Source: Belliella pelovolcani | Lineage (GTDB): Bacteria > Bacteroidota > Bacteroidia > Cytophagales > Cyclobacteriaceae | Length of the DNA: 64,000 bases | NCBI RefSeq assembly: GCF_900156785.1 | Contig: NZ_FTOP01000016.1 | Span: 1-64,000, forward strand | Reading direction: 5' to 3' | In this document: one piece after another, positions 8,293-16,720 of the stretch | Position numbering within the stretch: position 1 is the first letter of the stretch | Layout of the letters: every line of letters begins with the position of its first letter | Notes under the pieces: model-generated | The model's input: only the letters and a program-made list of their open reading frames with translations | Told to the model about the DNA's origin: nothing | Databases searched by the model: none | Program-made: the position numbers and the translations under genes

Positions 8293-9291
8293 CTACCAAG
8301 TTAGTAGAGCTGAAGCCCAAGTAAAACCGCTCCCAAATGCTGCAAGGCATACCAAATCACCTTCTTTCAGCCGACCTTGTTCCCATGCTTCGCTCAATGC
8401 GATTGGTATTGTACCAGCTGTCGTATTGCCAAGTTTCATGATATTATTGAATACTTTATCATCAGATAAGCCCATTTTTTGTTGGATGTAATTACTGATT
8501 CTAAGATTAGCTTGGTGAGGTACTAGCAGGTCTATTTCTGATTTGTTTTTTCCGTTTGCTTCCAAAGCTTCTAAAATTACCTCGTTAAATCTAACTACGG
8601 CGTGTTTAAAAACTGTATTACCATTCATGAACATTTTGAAGCTAGGATTATCTACGATCTCAGGCGACAACCTTACTTCTCTACTGCTTCCTGGATCTTT
8701 GAGATAGAGTTCTTCTGCAAAGTCACCATCGGCATGTAGATGTGTAGATAATATCCCATCTTGATCCTGATCAACTGCTTGCAGGATAGCTGCTCCAGCA
8801 CCGTCTGCAAAGATCACGGCACTAGATCTGCCTTGGTCTGACTTATCCAATGCTGAAGATTGAATCTCAGCACCTACCACCAAAATGGTCTTGTACATAC
8901 CTGTCTTGATAAACTGATCAGCTACAGATAGAGCATATATGAAGCCTGAGCATGCATTTCTGACATCTAATGCAGGTACACCTTGAATGCCAAGTTCTCT
9001 TTGTAATAATACACCATTACCCGGCACAAAATAGTCTGGGGTAATGGTAGCAAAAACAATGAAATCAATGTCCTTATTAGCAATTCCAGCTCGCTGAATA
9101 GCCATCTTGGAGGCTGCTAGAGACATGCTAGTGACTGTATCTTTACCAGGTGTAAACCACCTTCTTTCTTCAATTCCTGTCCGCTCTACTATCCATTCAT
9201 TGTTGGTATCCATGATAGAAGAGAGGTATTCATTTGTGATGATTTGATCTGGAACATAGTGACCTACGCCAGTTATTCTTGACTTTTTCAT
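8293..9291 (-). CDS. fabH: Beta-ketoacyl-ACP synthase III (KASIII), first copy
   Basis: A 332-aa FabH-type condensing enzyme, expected to join acetyl- or branched-chain acyl-CoA to malonyl-ACP to start fatty-acid synthesis. The triad is visible: C114 (RNACSGF), H259 (VPHQAN) and N289 (LGNTTAG). Length and the N-terminal GVGHYVPDQIITN fit FabH. A second KASIII lies at the right edge in the canonical accBC-efp cluster; the two share motifs but differ over most of their length, so this is not a recent copy. This one may serve a different starter unit or a secondary pathway. Upstream lies an exact promoter box at 9343; downstream is the abutting 181-aa gene. Confidence 0.9.
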   Translation of the reverse strand: MKKSRITGVGHYVPDQIITNEYLSSIMDTNNEWIVERTGIEERRWFTPGKDTVTSMSLAASKMAIQRAGIANKDIDFIVFATITPDYFVPGNGVLLQRELGIQGVPALDVRNACSGFIYALSVADQFIKTGMYKTILVVGAEIQSSALDKSDQGRSSAVIFADGAGAAILQAVDQDQDGILSTHLHADGDFAEELYLKDPGSSREVRLSPEIVDNPSFKMFMNGNTVFKHAVVRFNEVILEALEANGKNKSEIDLLVPHQANLRISNYIQQKMGLSDDKVFNNIMKLGNTTAGTIPIALSEAWEQGRLKEGDLVCLAAFGSGFTWASALLTW

Positions 9292-9342
9292 AAAAGTGAT
9301 TTGATTACTTGGGCCTTATTCTAGATTTAATATTATTTGTTA

Positions 9343-9350
9343 CAAATATA
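9343..9350 (-). promoter_or_regulatory. Bacteroidota -7 promoter box for the first fabH
   Basis: The minus strand reads TATATTTG (exact TAnnTTTG), 51 nt before the fabH ATG, giving a leader of about 45 nt. Confidence 0.45.
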
Positions 9351-9397
9351 CCATCCAGAATTGGGATTGTTTATTTCTGCCCTAAAAATTGAAATCC

Positions 9398-10297
9398 TTA
9401 GATTCTCCCTTGACTTTTTAGTTTCCAATAACGCAGAAGTCCAGCAACTGACATCCAGCTAGGATTTGCATACTCATATATTTTTATGGTTTCGGTACTT
9501 ACACCTTTTGCAGTTAATTGTGACTTGGTGTATTCCATAAATGCCGGAATGATTTCTTGGGGGTTTTTATCTTGATCAAAATAAGGTTTCATCCAATTGG
9601 CCCAATCATCTAGTATCAATTCTAAATTTTCAAGGTGATTTTCAATGTCTGTAACCAAACCAAAATGTGTTAAATACAATGCTTTTGGATGCTGACTTTT
9701 AATTAGTGCAATGGATTTTTTCCAATCTTCAATATGTATGTCAGGGGGAGGGCAAGGGGGGACTACTGGTCCATTATTGATTTTTACTCCAGCTACATCA
9801 CCAGTGAAAATCACATCATCTAACTTCCATGCTATATGGTGTACAGCATGGCCGGGCGTATGTAATGCCTGAAAAGTCACATCGCCAAATTCTAAAAACT
9901 CCTCGTGTGATACTCCATATAGTAGGGAATTATCAATTGGCTCCATCTTCCCCCAAAGTCTATCCATATCATCCCCATAAATTTGCGCAGCAGAATTCCA
10001 TAATTTCTCAGGTGAATTCAAGTGGGGTAGACCTAGAGGGTGAACATAAATTTTTGCACCTTTATTGGCAAATTCCCACGCAGCTCCAGCATGGTCAAAA
10101 TGAATGTGGCTAAGAAATATATGTTGAATATCTTCGATTTGATACCCAGTTTTCTCAATACCAGATTTTAATTGATCAAAAGTGGTTCTAGGGCCTGTTT
10201 CGATTAGTATAGGGCCAGCAGAAGTTTCTATCAGGAAACTTGCTATTGCCTCTGCTGTATCCAAAAAGCGTAAATCAATGAGGTGTATTTGCTGCAT
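9398..10297 (-). CDS. MBL-fold metallo-hydrolase
   Basis: A 299-aa cytoplasmic metallo-beta-lactamase-fold hydrolase. The metal-binding motif is HIHFDH (in LSHIHFDHAG), with further ligands likely at HTPGHAVHH, the TGD motif (FTGDVAG) and LTHFG. The C-terminal ~60 residues are helical, as in glyoxalase-II-like and YflN-like groups; the substrate cannot be read from sequence. Its ATG overlaps the stop of the upstream YedK-type gene by one base (TAATG on the coding strand), which implies translational coupling. Confidence 0.82.
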   Translation of the reverse strand: MQQIHLIDLRFLDTAEAIASFLIETSAGPILIETGPRTTFDQLKSGIEKTGYQIEDIQHIFLSHIHFDHAGAAWEFANKGAKIYVHPLGLPHLNSPEKLWNSAAQIYGDDMDRLWGKMEPIDNSLLYGVSHEEFLEFGDVTFQALHTPGHAVHHIAWKLDDVIFTGDVAGVKINNGPVVPPCPPPDIHIEDWKKSIALIKSQHPKALYLTHFGLVTDIENHLENLELILDDWANWMKPYFDQDKNPQEIIPAFMEYTKSQLTAKGVSTETIKIYEYANPSWMSVAGLLRYWKLKSQGRI

Positions 10298-10995
10298 TAG
10301 CCAAAGAGGGTATAGTTGCCAAATTGATCCATAGGAGAGGTTTTTCTCAAAACTGCAGCGGTGTCGTTGCTGACACTGTTGACAAGTGGAGAGACCGGGT
10401 AGCTTGACATTTCTTCTGCTGGAAACGGTCTGAGCATCGCAATTAATTGCTCTTCAGTACTGTAGTTGTCAAGCCACTTTTTTTCATCTTCTTTGCGCAA
10501 GATAACTGGCATGCGATCATGCACTTCTCCGACATTTTTATTTGGTTCCGTAGTTAAAATCAGGAAGGTATGGTTAGTCTCTCCTTTGTCATTCTCATAT
10601 TCCTCCCATATACCAGCAAAAGCAAAAAGGCCCTCATCGCTTAAAGTAAACCTGTAGGGTGTTTTTGTTTTTTTTCCAATTCTTTTCCATTCGAAAAAAC
10701 CATTTGCAGGGATCAGGCAACGTCTTTTTTCAAACGAGGACTTGAAGGAAACCTTTTGAGTGATCGTCTCTGATCTAGCATTAATTAGTTTTTGTGAGAC
10801 AGGTTTGTTCTTAGCAAAATCGGGGGTAATCCCCCAATAGAAAAAAGAGAACCCTTTAGGACTATCCGTAGTCAGTACAGGTAACAGCTGAGTAGGTGCT
10901 ATGTTAAATCGAGGTTTAAAATCACCAAGCATTTCTGCTTGAAACCTCTCTTCCAATTCTATTTTACTTTTGTTGAGTGAGTATCTTCCACACAT
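10297..10995 (-). CDS. SOS response-associated peptidase (YedK/HMCES family)
   Basis: A 232-aa SRAP protein. The family catalytic Cys is residue 2 (MCGRYS); once Met is removed it forms a thiazolidine cross-link to abasic sites in single-stranded DNA. The other family residues are present: Asn in INARSET, Glu in GFFEW and His in VHDRMPV. It protects abasic sites and may self-process. The downstream MBL gene is coupled by a 1-nt overlap and the YheT-like gene lies 24 nt upstream on the same strand, suggesting an operon. No LexA site was recognised. Confidence 0.92.
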   Translation of the reverse strand: MCGRYSLNKSKIELEERFQAEMLGDFKPRFNIAPTQLLPVLTTDSPKGFSFFYWGITPDFAKNKPVSQKLINARSETITQKVSFKSSFEKRRCLIPANGFFEWKRIGKKTKTPYRFTLSDEGLFAFAGIWEEYENDKGETNHTFLILTTEPNKNVGEVHDRMPVILRKEDEKKWLDNYSTEEQLIAMLRPFPAEEMSSYPVSPLVNSVSNDTAAVLRKTSPMDQFGNYTLFG

Positions 10996-11019
10996 GTGAT
11001 TCAGGATATATTGGGTAAA

Positions 11020-11979
11020 TTACAGATCAGTATTGATAAATTCAAATGCTCTTTTTTCTGACCAGTAGATATCGGCTCTTTTTCTAGGGCTAAAACCGAC
11101 ATGACCACCATATTTAGGGAATTCCATCCATATTTGGTCTGACTTTTTTGCTTGAGAAATAGGAAAGCATTTTTCAGTCAAAAATGGGTCGTTTTGAGCA
11201 TTTAAAATCAAAACAGGAATACTGATCCCTTCAAGAAAGTAAAGTGACGAATTTTGTTCGTAATAATCATGCGCATCTTTGAAGCCATGAATAGGACCTG
11301 TAAAATGATCATCAAAATCTTTGAGCGTTTTTATTTTTCTAAGTGTTCCTACGGGGATGTCATCGGGATAAATCAATGCTTTTTTGACTACCTTTTCCTT
11401 TAGGGTGGAAAGGAAGCGTTTTGCGTAAATGATGTTTTCTCCTGAGGAAATCTTTTCACAGGAAGATTCCAAGTGTAGGGGTACAGAGATAGCTACCGCT
11501 TTTTTGATTTTCGGGTTGATTTGCCTCTTTTCGCCTAGATATTTGAGTGTAAGGTTGCCACCCAAGCTAAATCCAACGAGGTAAATTTCTTGATAATCTT
11601 TTGAGGCGTGATTTACTACTGTATCGAGGTCATAGGTCGCGCCTGAATGATAAAATATTGGTTTCTTATTTAACTCATCACTACATCCACGAAAGTTCCA
11701 GGTAAGTACATCAAAGTTTTTTTTAAAAAATTGGTGAGCCATTCCTACCATATATGGTCTTCGGCTATTCCCCTCTAACCCATGACTGATAATGACTAGT
11801 TTGGACGCATCCGACTTCAACCAATCCAAATCCAAGAAGTCACCATCAGAGGTGTTAATCCTTTCTCTATCAAAGGGTAAGGGGATAGCCTCTCTGAAGA
11901 GACTTGGTATGATGGTCTGCAAGTGACCATTGAACATCCATTTTGGATTTTGGTATTCTGTTGTTTTAATCAGTGGCAT
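11020..11979 (-). CDS. YheT-like alpha/beta hydrolase
   Basis: A 319-aa alpha/beta-fold hydrolase of the YheT/EMB8 group (COG0429). The nucleophile elbow is GFSLGGN; the oxyanion region is SHGLEGNSRRPY, and the late PKYGGHVGF block gives the catalytic His. The NGHLQTIIPS motif near the start is typical of this family. The substrate is unknown (esterase or lipase-like). There is no signal peptide. It is the first gene of the minus-strand run with the YedK-type and MBL genes and is divergent from pdhC across a 122-bp gap. Confidence 0.88.
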   Translation of the reverse strand: MPLIKTTEYQNPKWMFNGHLQTIIPSLFREAIPLPFDRERINTSDGDFLDLDWLKSDASKLVIISHGLEGNSRRPYMVGMAHQFFKKNFDVLTWNFRGCSDELNKKPIFYHSGATYDLDTVVNHASKDYQEIYLVGFSLGGNLTLKYLGEKRQINPKIKKAVAISVPLHLESSCEKISSGENIIYAKRFLSTLKEKVVKKALIYPDDIPVGTLRKIKTLKDFDDHFTGPIHGFKDAHDYYEQNSSLYFLEGISIPVLILNAQNDPFLTEKCFPISQAKKSDQIWMEFPKYGGHVGFSPRKRADIYWSEKRAFEFINTDL

Positions 11980-12101
11980 TTCTGAACTATCCTGCTACTT
12001 TATCGATTTCAAATCATGAAAATACTATTATTAAATTTGAATAAAGATATTTTAACGACTATTTTTGACCTGCTTAAAAATTGACTAGGATAGTATAACA
12101 T

Positions 12102-13748
12102 ATGGCCGAAATTATAAGAATGCCCAAGATGAGCGATACCATGGAAGAAGGGGTGATCGCAGCGTGGTTGAAGAAAGTTGGAGATGAAGTAAAACCTGGG
12201 GATATCCTTGCTGAGGTAGAGACGGATAAAGCTACCATGGAATTGGAATCCTATGAAGAAGGAGTACTACTTCACATCGGTGTGCAAGAAAAAGACGCTG
12301 TACCTGTCAATGGGGTAATAGCCATCATTGGTGAAAAAGGAGAAAATATAGATGCGCTTCTAAAGGAAGCAAATAACGGGGAAAATGCTCCAGCGGAGCA
12401 AAAAGAAGACAAACCAGCTGCTAAAGAAGAGAAATCTGAAAAGGCTGAATCTTCGAAATCAGCTGAGAAAATAGATACTTCTGACATCAATGCCACATTG
12501 ATCACCATGCCTAAAATGTCAGATACCATGACAGAAGGTGTGATCGCTTCCTGGCTCAAAAAAGTAGGAGATGAAATCAAAGCTGGTGATATCATCGCAG
12601 AAGTAGAAACGGACAAAGCTACCATGGAATTGGAATCCTATGAAGATGGTACATTGCTTTACATTGGAGTAGAAGCTGGAGATGCTGTGGCAATTGATGG
12701 GGTGATAGCTGTAATCGGTGAGAAAGGTGCTGATTATGAAACGCTAATTAAAGCTCATGCTCAGAAAGATGATTCAGCACCTGCTCAAGAAGAAAAGAAA
12801 GATGAGGAATCTGGCCCAAAAACAGAAAGCAAATCAGCACCTTCGGAGATAGTAGCTTCAAATAATAGTACAACATCAGACGGAGATAGACTTAAAGCAT
12901 CTCCTTTGGCAAAGAAATTAGCTTCAGATAAAGGTATTGATATTTCTCAAGTTAAGGGTTCAGGTGAAGGTGGAAGAATCATCAAAAGAGATGTAGAAAA
13001 CTTTACACCTGCAACTGCACAAGCAGCTACTGCACAGGCATCTCCTGCTGCACCTGCGCTTGGTCAGGAGTCATACTCTGAAGAGAAAGTGTCTCAAATG
13101 CGTAAAGTGATTGCTAAGCGATTGGCCGAGAGTAAGTTTACCGCCCCTCATTTTTACTTGACCATGGAAATCAATATGGACAAGGCAATCGAGGCCAGAA
13201 AAAGCATGAATGAAGTATCCCCAGTGAAGATTTCTTTCAATGATATGGTTATCAAAGCAGCAGCAGCGGCTTTACGTCAGCATCCGAAAGTAAATTCTTC
13301 TTGGTTGGGTGATAAAATAAGATACAATGACCACATCCACATAGGCATGGCTGTAGCTGTGGAAGAAGGACTATTGGTTCCAGTTATTAGATTTGCTGAT
13401 TCTAAGTCCCTTTCTCAAATCTCCAACGAGGCGAAGTCTCTGGGAGGAAAAGCGAAAAATAAAGAATTGCAGCCAAAAGATTGGGAAGGGAATACATTCA
13501 CTATCTCTAACTTAGGAATGTTTGGGATTGATGAATTTACAGCCATTATCAACCCGCCTGATGCATGCATTCTAGCCGTAGGTGGTATCAAAGAAACTGT
13601 GGTGGTGAAAAACGGCCAAATGCAGGTAGGCAACGTGATGAAGGTTACTTTGTCATGTGACCATAGAGTAGTAGATGGAGCTGTAGGTTCTGCCTTCCTT
13701 CAGACACTCAAAGGTCTACTCGAAGACCCAGTTAGAATCTTGATCTAA
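12102..13748 (+). CDS. pdhC: Dihydrolipoamide acetyltransferase (E2) of pyruvate dehydrogenase
   Basis: A 548-aa E2 subunit that transfers acetyl groups from the E1 product to CoA. Domain order: lipoyl 1 (1-80, lipoylated K43 in ETDKATMELES), acidic linker, lipoyl 2 (133-213, K172), linker, E3/E1-binding domain (about 265-300, ASPLAKKLASDKGIDISQVKG), Ala/Pro linker, then the catalytic domain (about 325-548) with H521 and D525 in CDHRVVDG. Two lipoyl domains and the pyruvate-type catalytic core favour pyruvate over 2-oxoglutarate. The E1 genes are not in the window. A terminator follows directly, so it is monocistronic. Confidence 0.93.
   Translation: MAEIIRMPKMSDTMEEGVIAAWLKKVGDEVKPGDILAEVETDKATMELESYEEGVLLHIGVQEKDAVPVNGVIAIIGEKGENIDALLKEANNGENAPAEQKEDKPAAKEEKSEKAESSKSAEKIDTSDINATLITMPKMSDTMTEGVIASWLKKVGDEIKAGDIIAEVETDKATMELESYEDGTLLYIGVEAGDAVAIDGVIAVIGEKGADYETLIKAHAQKDDSAPAQEEKKDEESGPKTESKSAPSEIVASNNSTTSDGDRLKASPLAKKLASDKGIDISQVKGSGEGGRIIKRDVENFTPATAQAATAQASPAAPALGQESYSEEKVSQMRKVIAKRLAESKFTAPHFYLTMEINMDKAIEARKSMNEVSPVKISFNDMVIKAAAAALRQHPKVNSSWLGDKIRYNDHIHIGMAVAVEEGLLVPVIRFADSKSLSQISNEAKSLGGKAKNKELQPKDWEGNTFTISNLGMFGIDEFTAIINPPDACILAVGGIKETVVVKNGQMQVGNVMKVTLSCDHRVVDGAVGSAFLQTLKGLLEDPVRILI
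12228..12646 (+). repeat. Near-identical DNA in the two lipoyl domains of pdhC
   Basis: A 32-nt stretch coding KATMELESYEE/D is exactly identical at 12228-12259 and 12615-12646, synonymous positions included, around both lipoylated lysines. Flanking codons diverge. This points to an internal duplication with recent conversion or strong local constraint. Confidence 0.85.
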
Positions 13749-13768
13749 TCAATTTCAAAATCATATGT

Positions 13769-13797
13769 CAAAAAGTCCTGTTTATCGGGACTTTTTG
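13769..13797 (+). terminator. Terminator of pdhC
   Basis: CAAAAAGTCC (13769-13778) pairs perfectly with GGACTTTTTG (13788-13797); a T-run follows the GC part. Confidence 0.85.
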
Positions 13798-13866
13798 TGT
13801 TTTGTATGGTTATTGAAAAAAGGTAAGTCTAATCTCTTTAGTCTTAAGTTTTAAAACATCATAAAC

Positions 13867-14409
13867 ATGGAAAAAATCAAATCAACCACGGTAGTTGCTA
13901 TCAAGCACAATGGTGAAGTGGTCATCGGAGCAGATGGTCAAGCTACTATGGGAAATACAGTGGCGAAAAGTACTGTCAATAAAATCAGAAGACTGCAAGG
14001 TGGAAAGATTGTCACTGGATTCGCAGGATCTACAGCAGATGCTTTTACACTTTTGGAAAAATTCGAAGAGAAGCTTGGAGCTTATGGCAATAATATGAAA
14101 CGTGCAGCAGTAGAACTTGCCAAGGAGTGGAGAATGGATAGAATGCTGAGTAAGCTCGAGGCCATGATGATTGTAGCGGACTCTCAAGATATTTTGATCA
14201 TATCAGGAACAGGTGATGTAATCGAACCAGATATGGAAATTGCAACTATTGGTTCGGGGAGTATGTATGCGCAGTCTGCTGGAAGAGCGCTGAAGAAGTT
14301 TGCTCCACAACTGACTGCAGAAGAAATGGTCAGAGAAAGCTTAGGAATAGCAGCAGATGTTTGTATCTATACCAATCACAATTTGGTAGTGGAGAAAGTT
14401 TCTCAGTAA
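13867..14409 (+). CDS. hslV: ATP-dependent protease peptidase subunit HslV
   Basis: A 180-aa N-terminal-nucleophile peptidase that forms the proteolytic double ring of the HslUV (ClpYQ) protease. The catalytic Thr is T7 of MEKIKSTTVVAI, so six residues must be removed, compared with only Met in E. coli. Conserved blocks GADGQATMGNTVAK, GFAGSTADAF and ATIGSGSMYA are intact, and length is normal. The hslU ATPase gene is not adjacent, unlike in proteobacteria. It is flanked by terminators on both sides, so it is probably transcribed alone. Confidence 0.94.
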   Translation: MEKIKSTTVVAIKHNGEVVIGADGQATMGNTVAKSTVNKIRRLQGGKIVTGFAGSTADAFTLLEKFEEKLGAYGNNMKRAAVELAKEWRMDRMLSKLEAMMIVADSQDILIISGTGDVIEPDMEIATIGSGSMYAQSAGRALKKFAPQLTAEEMVRESLGIAADVCIYTNHNLVVEKVSQ

Positions 14410-14434
14410 GATAAATATTTCACATTATAGTCTT

Positions 14435-14467
14435 AAAAAGCTAGGAGTTTTATACTTCTAGCTTTTT
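14435..14467 (+). terminator. Terminator of hslV
   Basis: AAAAAGCTAGGAGT (14435-14448) pairs with ACTTCTAGCTTTTT (14454-14467), with one G-U pair and a 5-nt loop, followed by T residues. Confidence 0.8.
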
Positions 14468-14538
14468 TTGATTTGTCTGCTAGATACTTTTCGATCTTGC
14501 TCATATTTACTATTACTATTTGGCGTTCTGAGTTTAGC

Positions 14539-14583
14539 TTTAAAAAACTAGATTGTTTGCTAGTAATAATCTAGTTTTTTAAA
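14539..14583. terminator. Second hairpin upstream of the TetR gene
   Basis: A perfect 16-bp stem (14539-14554 and 14568-14583, core ACTAGATT/AATCTAGT inside A and T runs) with a 13-nt loop. It lies 72 nt past the hslV terminator and 47 nt before the TetR ATG. It could be a backup terminator, part of the regulator's leader or an operator; which is not clear. Confidence 0.5.
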
Positions 14584-14630
14584 ACTTCATAGAGCTTTCG
14601 GTGGTTATAAGAATAGTAATAAATAGCATC

Positions 14631-15296
14631 ATGGAAAAAGCAACTGCTAAAAAAAACACAAAATCAGATCCTAAACGTCAAATTATAGAAGGTTATGTTA
14701 CTTATATTTTGGAGCAAGGACATGAACCCGCTTCCGTTTTTAAATTTGCCAAAGATTTAAAAATGAAGGAAGAAGAATTTTATAATCATTTCACTTCTTT
14801 TGAATCAGTAAAATCAGCTGTTTGGGGACATATTTTTGAATTGACAATACAGAATATAGAATCCCAAGAAGTATATAGGGAGTACAGCGCAAGAGAGAAA
14901 TTACTTAGCTTCCTATTTACATGGATAGAAGAGCTTAAGAAAAACAGGTCTTATTTATTATCCCTATATGCTAATAAGAAGGACATGAAAAATCTACTTC
15001 CTTCCGAAATCAAGAATTTTAAATCCAAATTCAAGGATTTTGCAAATGAGATCATTCTAGAAGGAAAAGAAACAGAGGAAATCGCCAATAGACCAATCAT
15101 AGCAGATCGCTATGATGAAGCATTATGGATACAGGTTTGGTTTGTGTTTCAATTCTGGTTGAAGGATACTTCACCTGCATTTGAAAAAACAGATGCAGCT
15201 ATAGAAAAATCAGTAAACCTAGCATTTGATCTGATGGGCAAAAGTGCCCTAGATACTTTCATTGATTTTGCGAAGTTTTTATATCAAAACAAATAA
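14631..15296 (+). CDS. TetR-family transcriptional regulator
   Basis: A 221-aa protein from ATG at 14631. An upstream GTG at 14601 would add ten residues, but the conserved part starts after the Lys-rich MEKATAKK stretch. Residues about 15-65 form the helix-turn-helix (VFKFAKDLKMKEEEFYNHF), and the rest is the all-helical TetR C-terminal domain of the type common in Bacteroidota. The start of the ABC1-kinase gene is only 12 nt downstream, so the two are an operon, and the regulator probably controls its own unit and perhaps lipid or quinone genes; the ligand is unknown. Confidence 0.8.
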   Translation: MEKATAKKNTKSDPKRQIIEGYVTYILEQGHEPASVFKFAKDLKMKEEEFYNHFTSFESVKSAVWGHIFELTIQNIESQEVYREYSAREKLLSFLFTWIEELKKNRSYLLSLYANKKDMKNLLPSEIKNFKSKFKDFANEIILEGKETEEIANRPIIADRYDEALWIQVWFVFQFWLKDTSPAFEKTDAAIEKSVNLAFDLMGKSALDTFIDFAKFLYQNK

Positions 15297-15308
15297 TCGA
15301 GAGGAATC

Positions 15309-16631
15309 ATGGAGAGCAAGATCAGAGAGCAGGAAAGTATTCCTACTTCCAAAGTTCAGCGAGCAGCGAAGTTTATCAAAACTGGGGCGAAAGTAGGTGG
15401 TAACTACGTCAAGCACTACGCAAAGAAGGTGGTCAACCCATCATTGACGAAAGATAATTTACATAATGAAAATGCCAATGACATCTATAACTCCTTGAGC
15501 GAGCTCAAAGGCTCAGCTCTAAAGGTTGCTCAGATGATGTCGATGGATAAGAATATCCTTCCTAGGGCATATCAAGATAAATTCACGATGGCCCAATATA
15601 GTGCGCCACCTTTGTCTTACCCTTTGGTAGTAAAGACTTTTCAGAAGTATTTTAGCCAAACTCCTGAGAGTTTGTTTGAGTCATTTAGTAAATCTGCTGT
15701 CAATGCGGCTTCCATTGGTCAAGTGCATCAAGCTACCATGAATGGCAAAAAACTCGCAGTCAAAATTCAATATCCTGGAGTAGCCGATTCGGTAAGTTCA
15801 GATTTAAAATTAGTCCGTCCTTTTGCATTGAGATTACTCAATATGAATGAAAAGGAGCTAGACCACTACATGGAAGAAGTGGAGGAAAAGTTGCTTGAGG
15901 AGACGGATTATAAGTTAGAGGTAGCCAGATCTAAAGAGATTTCATCAGCATGTGCTCACATAGCTAATTTAAACTTCCCGAGCTATTATGAAGATTTGAG
16001 TTCCGAACGGGTCATTACCATGGATTGGATAGATGGTCTTCATATCAAAGAGTGGCTGGAGCAAAATAATCCGAGTCAAGAAGAAAGGAATAAAATTGGT
16101 CAAGCACTTTGGGACTTCTATCATCATCAGGTACACAATCTCAAGCAGGTACATGCAGATCCACACCCTGGAAACTTTATCATACAAAATGATGGTAAAT
16201 TGGGTATTATAGATTTTGGTTGTGTGAAAGTGATACCAGAAGATTTTTATCAAGGATATTTTTCATTGATTAAAAGAGATTTGTTTATTAAGGAAGAGGA
16301 GCTCAATCAAATTTTCTATGGACTAGAGTTTATCTCTGATAAGGATACAGAAGAAGAAAAGAGTTATTTCAAGGGTGTTTTCAAAGAAATGATTTCACTT
16401 CTTGGAAAGCCATTTCATGTAGAGACTTTTGATTTCGCAGATGATAGTTACTTTGAGCAGATTTTCCAATTAGGCGACAGAATATCTAATGAAAAGATGT
16501 TCAAAAAATCCCGACAAGCAAGGGGCTCAAGACATGGTCTTTATATCAATAGAACTTATTTTGGAATTTATAATCTCCTCAATCAACTTCAAGCGAACAT
16601 CAAAACGACAAAGCCTGACTGGTTGATATAA
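15309..16631 (+). CDS. ABC1/AarF/UbiB-family atypical kinase
   Basis: A 440-aa member of the ABC1/ADCK/UbiB family. Family features visible: the KxGQ-like motif in ALKVAQMMSMD (here KVAQ, with Ala for Gly), AASIGQVHQA as the A-rich loop replacing the kinase P-loop, VKIQYPG with the ATP-binding Lys, ADPHPGNF as catalytic loop and IDFGC as the DFG motif. These proteins act as ATPases or kinases in isoprenoid-quinone or lipid homeostasis. No membrane helix is obvious at the C-terminus, unlike UbiB. It is co-transcribed with the TetR gene 12 nt upstream. Confidence 0.88.
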   Translation: MESKIREQESIPTSKVQRAAKFIKTGAKVGGNYVKHYAKKVVNPSLTKDNLHNENANDIYNSLSELKGSALKVAQMMSMDKNILPRAYQDKFTMAQYSAPPLSYPLVVKTFQKYFSQTPESLFESFSKSAVNAASIGQVHQATMNGKKLAVKIQYPGVADSVSSDLKLVRPFALRLLNMNEKELDHYMEEVEEKLLEETDYKLEVARSKEISSACAHIANLNFPSYYEDLSSERVITMDWIDGLHIKEWLEQNNPSQEERNKIGQALWDFYHHQVHNLKQVHADPHPGNFIIQNDGKLGIIDFGCVKVIPEDFYQGYFSLIKRDLFIKEEELNQIFYGLEFISDKDTEEEKSYFKGVFKEMISLLGKPFHVETFDFADDSYFEQIFQLGDRISNEKMFKKSRQARGSRHGLYINRTYFGIYNLLNQLQANIKTTKPDWLI

Positions 16632-16669
16632 TTTGAAGAATTTAAAATTGTGCACTTAAAGACAGAAAA

Positions 16670-16690
16670 GGGCAGCCACATTGGCTGCCC
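16670..16690. terminator. Bidirectional terminator between the ABC1 kinase and lipoprotein genes
   Basis: GGGCAGCCA (16670-16678) pairs with TGGCTGCCC (16682-16690), 3-nt loop, flanked by AAAA on the left and TGTTTCTTTTT on the right; it sits between convergent genes. Confidence 0.85.
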
Positions 16691-16720
16691 TGTTTCTTTT
16701 TGTCTCAGTTTGATCTAGGG

